From: Methanosarcinales archaeon
GTDB lineage: Archaea > Halobacteriota > Syntropharchaeia > Alkanophagales > Methanospirareceae
Assembly (NCBI GenBank): GCA_025464585.1
Contig: JAODGL010000200.1
Span: 1 to 25,838, forward strand
DNA: 25,838 nucleotides
Reading direction: 5' to 3'
Shown piece after piece: positions 22,972-25,838 of the stretch. Made by a program: the position numbers and the translations under genes. Under the pieces are notes generated by a model that ran no database searches, was not told the DNA's origin, and was given only the letters and a program-made list of their open reading frames with translations. Numbering within the stretch: position 1 is the first letter of the stretch; every line of letters begins with the position of its first letter.

Positions 22972-23886
22972 TTAATCATTAAAAAATTTTACTCGATACA
23001 GCTCCTCTCCCAACCACTTTATATAACTCCTGCCCTTTTTCCCTTCCTCCAACCTCTCCACCCATTCCACTGGAATTGCTCCTTCGCCGTAATAAGCACC
23101 GCTTATTGCCCCTGTCATCGCACCTATGGTGTCCGTATCACCGCCCAAGCTTATTGCATAAACAACAGCATCCTTAAAACTGTCGAAGCGAAGAAAAGAG
23201 TAAATTGCAGTTGGTACAGAGTTAAAAGCCTCTTGTCCATTCCCTAACTCAAAAACTATCGCTTTTTTATCCGCTTCTTCCGCCAAAAGAGCTTCTATCT
23301 TTCTTAGCTTTTCCTTATATATCACGTTTTTGACAAATTCTTTCAGGTCATGCAGCATCGCTTCTTTTTCGGTACCCTGGACTGCTAATGCGATGGAGAA
23401 CGCCTGTAAAGCTGCTCCTTCTTTGCCCAGCTCGTGAGAATGTGTGACATGACTTGACTTATACGCTATTTCCCTTAACTTATCTGCATTATCGTAATAA
23501 AAAATACCCACAGGAGCAATTCGCATTGCGGCTCCATTGCCATACGAACCTTTACCACCAAACAGTTTCCCTGATGCATCTTCCCAACTCTCTCCCCCGC
23601 GTATCCTTCTCAATGCTTCTTTAGACCCTGGACCATATCCCCTTCTCGCGTGGTAATTCTGGATGAACTTCACTGCCATGTCCGCTCCATTGAAGCCGCG
23701 GTTCTCTATCAAAGATTCTGCAACTCCTATCATCATCTCGGTATCGTCGGTATAGCGACCTGAAATCATTTTCCAGTCCCCTCCAAAATTGACCTCCTCC
23801 ATGCTATTGCCTTCCAGCGGAGCACCTAATGCGTCTCCTATGGCACTGCCTATTAATGCACCGATGAATTTGGATTTGAGGCTCAT
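22972..23886 (-). CDS. ADP-ribosylglycohydrolase (DraG family)
   Basis: This family removes ADP-ribose from modified proteins or small molecules with a dinuclear magnesium site. In 304 residues the metal-binding segments are complete: GSAIGDALGAPLEG (13-26), GRYTDDTEM (43-51), GYGPGSKEAL, GNGAAMRIAPVG, and the C-terminal GGDTDTIGAMTGAISGAYYG (248-267). The start ATG is at 23886, opposite the FdhD-like gene across a 58-bp AT-rich spacer with tttaaattta (23896-23905). No dinitrogenase-reductase ADP-ribosyltransferase (DraT) or nif gene is seen, so the substrate is unknown. Confidence 0.94.
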   Translation of the reverse strand: MSLKSKFIGALIGSAIGDALGAPLEGNSMEEVNFGGDWKMISGRYTDDTEMMIGVAESLIENRGFNGADMAVKFIQNYHARRGYGPGSKEALRRIRGGESWEDASGKLFGGKGSYGNGAAMRIAPVGIFYYDNADKLREIAYKSSHVTHSHELGKEGAALQAFSIALAVQGTEKEAMLHDLKEFVKNVIYKEKLRKIEALLAEEADKKAIVFELGNGQEAFNSVPTAIYSFLRFDSFKDAVVYAISLGGDTDTIGAMTGAISGAYYGEGAIPVEWVERLEEGKKGRSYIKWLGEELYRVKFFND

Positions 23887-23944
23887 ACTAAATAGTTTAA
23901 ATTTAGGTAGGTTAAAGGATTACGTATGAGAAGAAGGACTGGTG

Positions 23945-24685
23945 ATGAGCATGAAACCACAGCTAAAGGGTGATAAGGTCATCTGCATGGAGATTACTGA
24001 TATTTCCGAAGACCTGCCCTTACGAAGATATAGAAATGATGTTGTCGTGCGAGAAGCGGAAGTAAGGATAAAAGTAGGTGGAAGGATTTACACCCGGTTA
24101 TTTTGCCTGCCTTCTCATCTCGAAGAACTCGCAATCGGTCATTTAAAATCAGAAGGGTTTGACCCCTCTTCCATCTCGAACCTCGAAGTCGAGGAGGTAA
24201 ATCCTGAGCTGGAAGAATATGAAATTCGTGTTAAGCTTGAAAAAAGAGCCCTGCGAAAAAATCCTTCTAAGGTCAGCGCTGACATGAAAATAAAGAAGGG
24301 AGTAATATTTGATCTGATAAAAAAGTTAGAAGAAGGTGGCATTTTGTATAAAACGACAGGAGGCACGCATGTCGTGGCTTCCCTTAATCACGAGGGAGAA
24401 ACATTCTTTATCGAAGATGTTAGCAGGCATTGTGCAATAGACAAAGTTATAGGGATGTGTATTAAGAACAAGAAGGAGATTTCCAGAAGTATTTTGGTGA
24501 CTTCTTGCAGACACACACGTTCCACAATGAAGAAAGTAATCTTCGCAGGCTTCCCGATAGTCATAAGTGTTTCCGCACCCACTGAACTGGCAATACGAGA
24601 TGCGGATGAATTTGGCATAACCCTCGTCGGCTTCGCCCGCGGTAAGCGGTTTAACGTGTACACGAACGATTGGAGGATTTTGTGA
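23945..24685 (+). CDS. fdhD: FdhD-like sulfur-carrier protein lacking the usual cysteine pair
   Basis: FdhD passes sulfur to the Mo/W-bis-pyranopterin cofactor of formate dehydrogenases. Matches: LEELAIGHLKSEGF, TTGGTHVVASL, FIEDVSRHCAIDKVIG (usually EDVGRHNAxDK), ISVSAPTELAIRDA, and LVGFARGKRFNVYT. The central CxxC of typical FdhD (ssCGvCG) is absent; that stretch reads KNPSKVSADMKI. Cysteines sit elsewhere (FCLP, RHC, TSCR). A GTG at 23942 opens the frame, followed by ATGs at 23945 and 23951; I use 23945. Length is about 246 residues, near normal. It is divergent from the ADP-ribosylglycohydrolase gene and converges on the tungstate permease. Function as a sulfurtransferase is doubtful; cofactor binding or a different partner is possible. 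Confidence 0.85.
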   Translation: MSMKPQLKGDKVICMEITDISEDLPLRRYRNDVVVREAEVRIKVGGRIYTRLFCLPSHLEELAIGHLKSEGFDPSSISNLEVEEVNPELEEYEIRVKLEKRALRKNPSKVSADMKIKKGVIFDLIKKLEEGGILYKTTGGTHVVASLNHEGETFFIEDVSRHCAIDKVIGMCIKNKKEISRSILVTSCRHTRSTMKKVIFAGFPIVISVSAPTELAIRDADEFGITLVGFARGKRFNVYTNDWRIL

Positions 24686-24748
24686 TTATACCCGCAGCTT
24701 TCAAAAAAATATGAAAATCTCATACATTTATTGATAAAGAGCCTTTTA

Positions 24749-25561
24749 TCATTTCCTTCTCCTCTGCAACATCCTCAACAATATAAATATAACCAGACAA
24801 ATCGAAATCAGCAAAACCGAAATCGGTCTTGATGCCGGTAATCCAAAGGATGTGAACTTCTCGTAGATTAAAATCGGTGCAGATATAGGATGGTATGCGA
24901 GGATCAGCACAGCCGAGAACTCGCTTATCGCCCGCCCCCAGCTCAGGATCGCACCACTCAATACGGATGGAAAAGCAAGAGGAAAAGTTATCTCTCGGAA
25001 CGTTCTCCAATGCGATGCGCCCAATGAACGTGCAACATTCTCTAACCGTGGGTCAACCTCCTTGAAACCCTCTCTCGCAGTATCTATTAAATACGGAAGG
25101 CTCATGAAGAGCATTGCAATTACTATTCCAGGGTACGCATCGGTAATTACAATTCCCAACCTTTTTAGCGGTGCCCCAATCACTCCATACCGCATGAACA
25201 CGCCATATAACGCAATCCCGGCAACAACGTGTGGAATCATCAACGGAATGTCCACAATGCCTTCTATAATGCTCTTACCCGGGAAATCCTTCCTTGCGAG
25301 GAAATAAGCTAAGGGTACGCCAAAGAAGAACGCGATTAAGGTGGAAAACAGTGCCATAGAAATGCTTATCCCTATTGCTTTTAGAACTACTGAGTTCGTT
25401 GCAGCATCAATTAACGCGGGAAAGTCTTCCATTTGCCTGTAAAACATATCCCAAAGCGTAATAAAGACAAAAGCAACGAGAACGAGCCCTAAAAAGAGGA
25501 AAAAGACATATATCTTCTCCCGCTTTAGTTTCTCCATTGACCAGCACGAAAGTAATTTCAT
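24749..25561 (-). CDS. wtpB: tungstate/molybdate ABC transporter permease
   Basis: This inner-membrane permease of an oxyanion importer has 270 residues and about six transmembrane helices, the first near residues 18-38. The cytoplasmic EAA loop that contacts the ATPase is ENVARSLGASHWRTFREITFPLAFPSV. IPLMIPHVVAGIALYGVF and GRAISEFSAVLIL are typical of ModB/WtpB, closest by eye to archaeal WtpB. GGAGG lies six bases before the ATG at 25561. In most archaea wtpA (binding protein) and wtpC (ATPase) are adjacent. Here neither 25562-25838 nor the downstream side encodes them, so the partners are elsewhere. The neighbouring FdhD-like gene fits a Mo/W cofactor theme. Confidence 0.88.
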   Translation of the reverse strand: MKLLSCWSMEKLKREKIYVFFLFLGLVLVAFVFITLWDMFYRQMEDFPALIDAATNSVVLKAIGISISMALFSTLIAFFFGVPLAYFLARKDFPGKSIIEGIVDIPLMIPHVVAGIALYGVFMRYGVIGAPLKRLGIVITDAYPGIVIAMLFMSLPYLIDTAREGFKEVDPRLENVARSLGASHWRTFREITFPLAFPSVLSGAILSWGRAISEFSAVLILAYHPISAPILIYEKFTSFGLPASRPISVLLISICLVIFILLRMLQRRRK

Positions 25562-25647
25562 CGCTCCTCCTTCCTACTTATGTCTTTCTTTCTTTTATTG
25601 CTTAGAAGAGAAATTCTTAAATAGAGAAGCCGTACATGTTTTGAATT

Positions 25648-25815
25648 ATGGAAGCGGTGTTTGTCTCACCATTTATCTCTTTCCTTTTTCTTCTGCTCTA
25701 TCTACCAGCTATTCAAGAAGTGCCTATCTCACCTCCTATTAAAATTGGTTGGTTTCATCGCTCTGAATTCTCAGTGAATGGCATATTCGCCGACAATCAC
25801 AATTGGGACCGATAA
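25648..25815 (+). other. 55-codon ORF with a hydrophobic leader, coding status uncertain
   Basis: An ATG at 25648 opens a 55-codon frame whose first part is strongly hydrophobic (PFISFLFLLLYLPAI) and signal-peptide-like. A TATA-like cttaaata at 25616-25623 lies about 28 bases upstream, the spacing of a leaderless archaeal gene. The rest (GWFHRSEFSVNGIFADNHNW) is not recognised. It may be a small secreted or membrane peptide, or the N-terminus of the gene that appears in another frame from 25778. Confidence 0.25.
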
Positions 25816-25838
25816 TATTAATCCCACCGAAGGGAAAT
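25778..25838 (+). CDS. possible 5' end of a surface-protein gene (partial at right edge)
   Basis: The frame from the ATG at 25778 is open to the edge and reads MAYSPTITIGTDNINPTEGK. The SPTITIG..NPTEGK pattern resembles the start of CARDB-type beta-sandwich domains found in archaeal secreted proteins. A TGA directly precedes the ATG and there is no ribosome-binding sequence, so it may instead continue the upstream hydrophobic frame after a frameshift. Only 20 residues are visible. Confidence 0.25.
   Translation, partial: MAYSPTITIGTDNINPTEGK

Noticed and set aside
22972..23886. A DraT/DraG nitrogenase-control system
   Set aside because: Only the glycohydrolase is present; no ADP-ribosyltransferase or nitrogenase gene is in the window.
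25825..25838. Inverted tccc...ggga at the right edge, considered as a CRISPR repeat or transposon end
   Set aside because: Only four-base arms, no second copy in the window, and the sequence is cut by the edge.
1..25838. tRNA, rRNA or CRISPR arrays
   Set aside because: All intergenic gaps were read on both strands; none shows a tRNA-like cloverleaf, rRNA sequence or regularly spaced repeats.

Overview
The window is chromosomal DNA from an archaeon of the methanogen / anaerobic alkane-oxidiser type (Euryarchaeota or Halobacteriota). The evidence is the gene content: archaeal EF-1alpha followed by ribosomal protein S10, prefoldin beta, the GHMP-type archaeal shikimate kinase, archaeal CMP kinase, archaeal-type RtcB carrying an intein, HdrC and HdrB of heterodisulfide reductase, a formylmethanofuran dehydrogenase A-like protein, and TATA-like AT-rich boxes upstream of many starts. 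A lineage near ANME-1 / Methanophagales or its alkane-oxidising relatives would fit HdrBC plus an acyl-CoA dehydrogenase, but that placement is inference. No rRNA, tRNA or CRISPR array was seen.

Layout. 1-780: the end of a coiled-coil/membrane-anchor protein, a 10-bp tandem repeat, and a decayed IS1182-like transposase. 739-3010 (minus): aroK, a DUF4258-like small protein and a nucleoside-recognition (Gate) membrane protein. 3088-5461 (plus): a P-loop ATPase followed by an FwdA-like amidohydrolase. 5561-6562 (plus): HtpX protease with an EF-hand. 6610-10535 (minus): cmk, intein-containing rtcB, pfdB. 10589-11998 (plus): purD, meeting tail to tail the minus-strand pair acyl-CoA dehydrogenase and DUF89 (11987-14140). 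14247-16129 (plus): EF-1alpha, S10 and a 73-residue coiled-coil protein. 16203-18276 (minus): hdrB, hdrC, metallophosphoesterase. 18334-19557 (plus): a short COG2433 protein. 19612-20066: transposase and antitoxin-like debris. 20108-23886 (minus): a tightly spaced run of ADP-ribosylglycohydrolase, AAA ATPase with a DUF234-type nuclease tail, ArsR-type regulator with a DUF4430-like domain, and a PflX-type radical SAM protein. 23945-24685 (plus): FdhD-like protein without the usual cysteine pair. 24749-25561 (minus): tungstate/molybdate permease WtpB with no partner subunits. The right edge may start a surface-protein gene.

Themes. Most genes are housekeeping (translation, RNA ligation, nucleotide and aromatic synthesis, protein folding and quality control) mixed with C1/thiol redox energy metabolism (HdrBC, FwdA-like) and Mo/W cofactor supply (FdhD-like, WtpB). 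The most interesting points are: the FwdA-like protein that has lost one expected metal-ligand histidine and is paired with an unusual P-loop ATPase; the intein placed exactly before the metal-binding cysteine of RtcB; a GTTAGCGG tandem repeat that supplies both stop codons of a convergent gene pair; the cysteine-less FdhD; and the four-gene ADP-ribose/ATPase/regulator/radical SAM cluster. No CRISPR-like, retron-like or other known defence system is evident.
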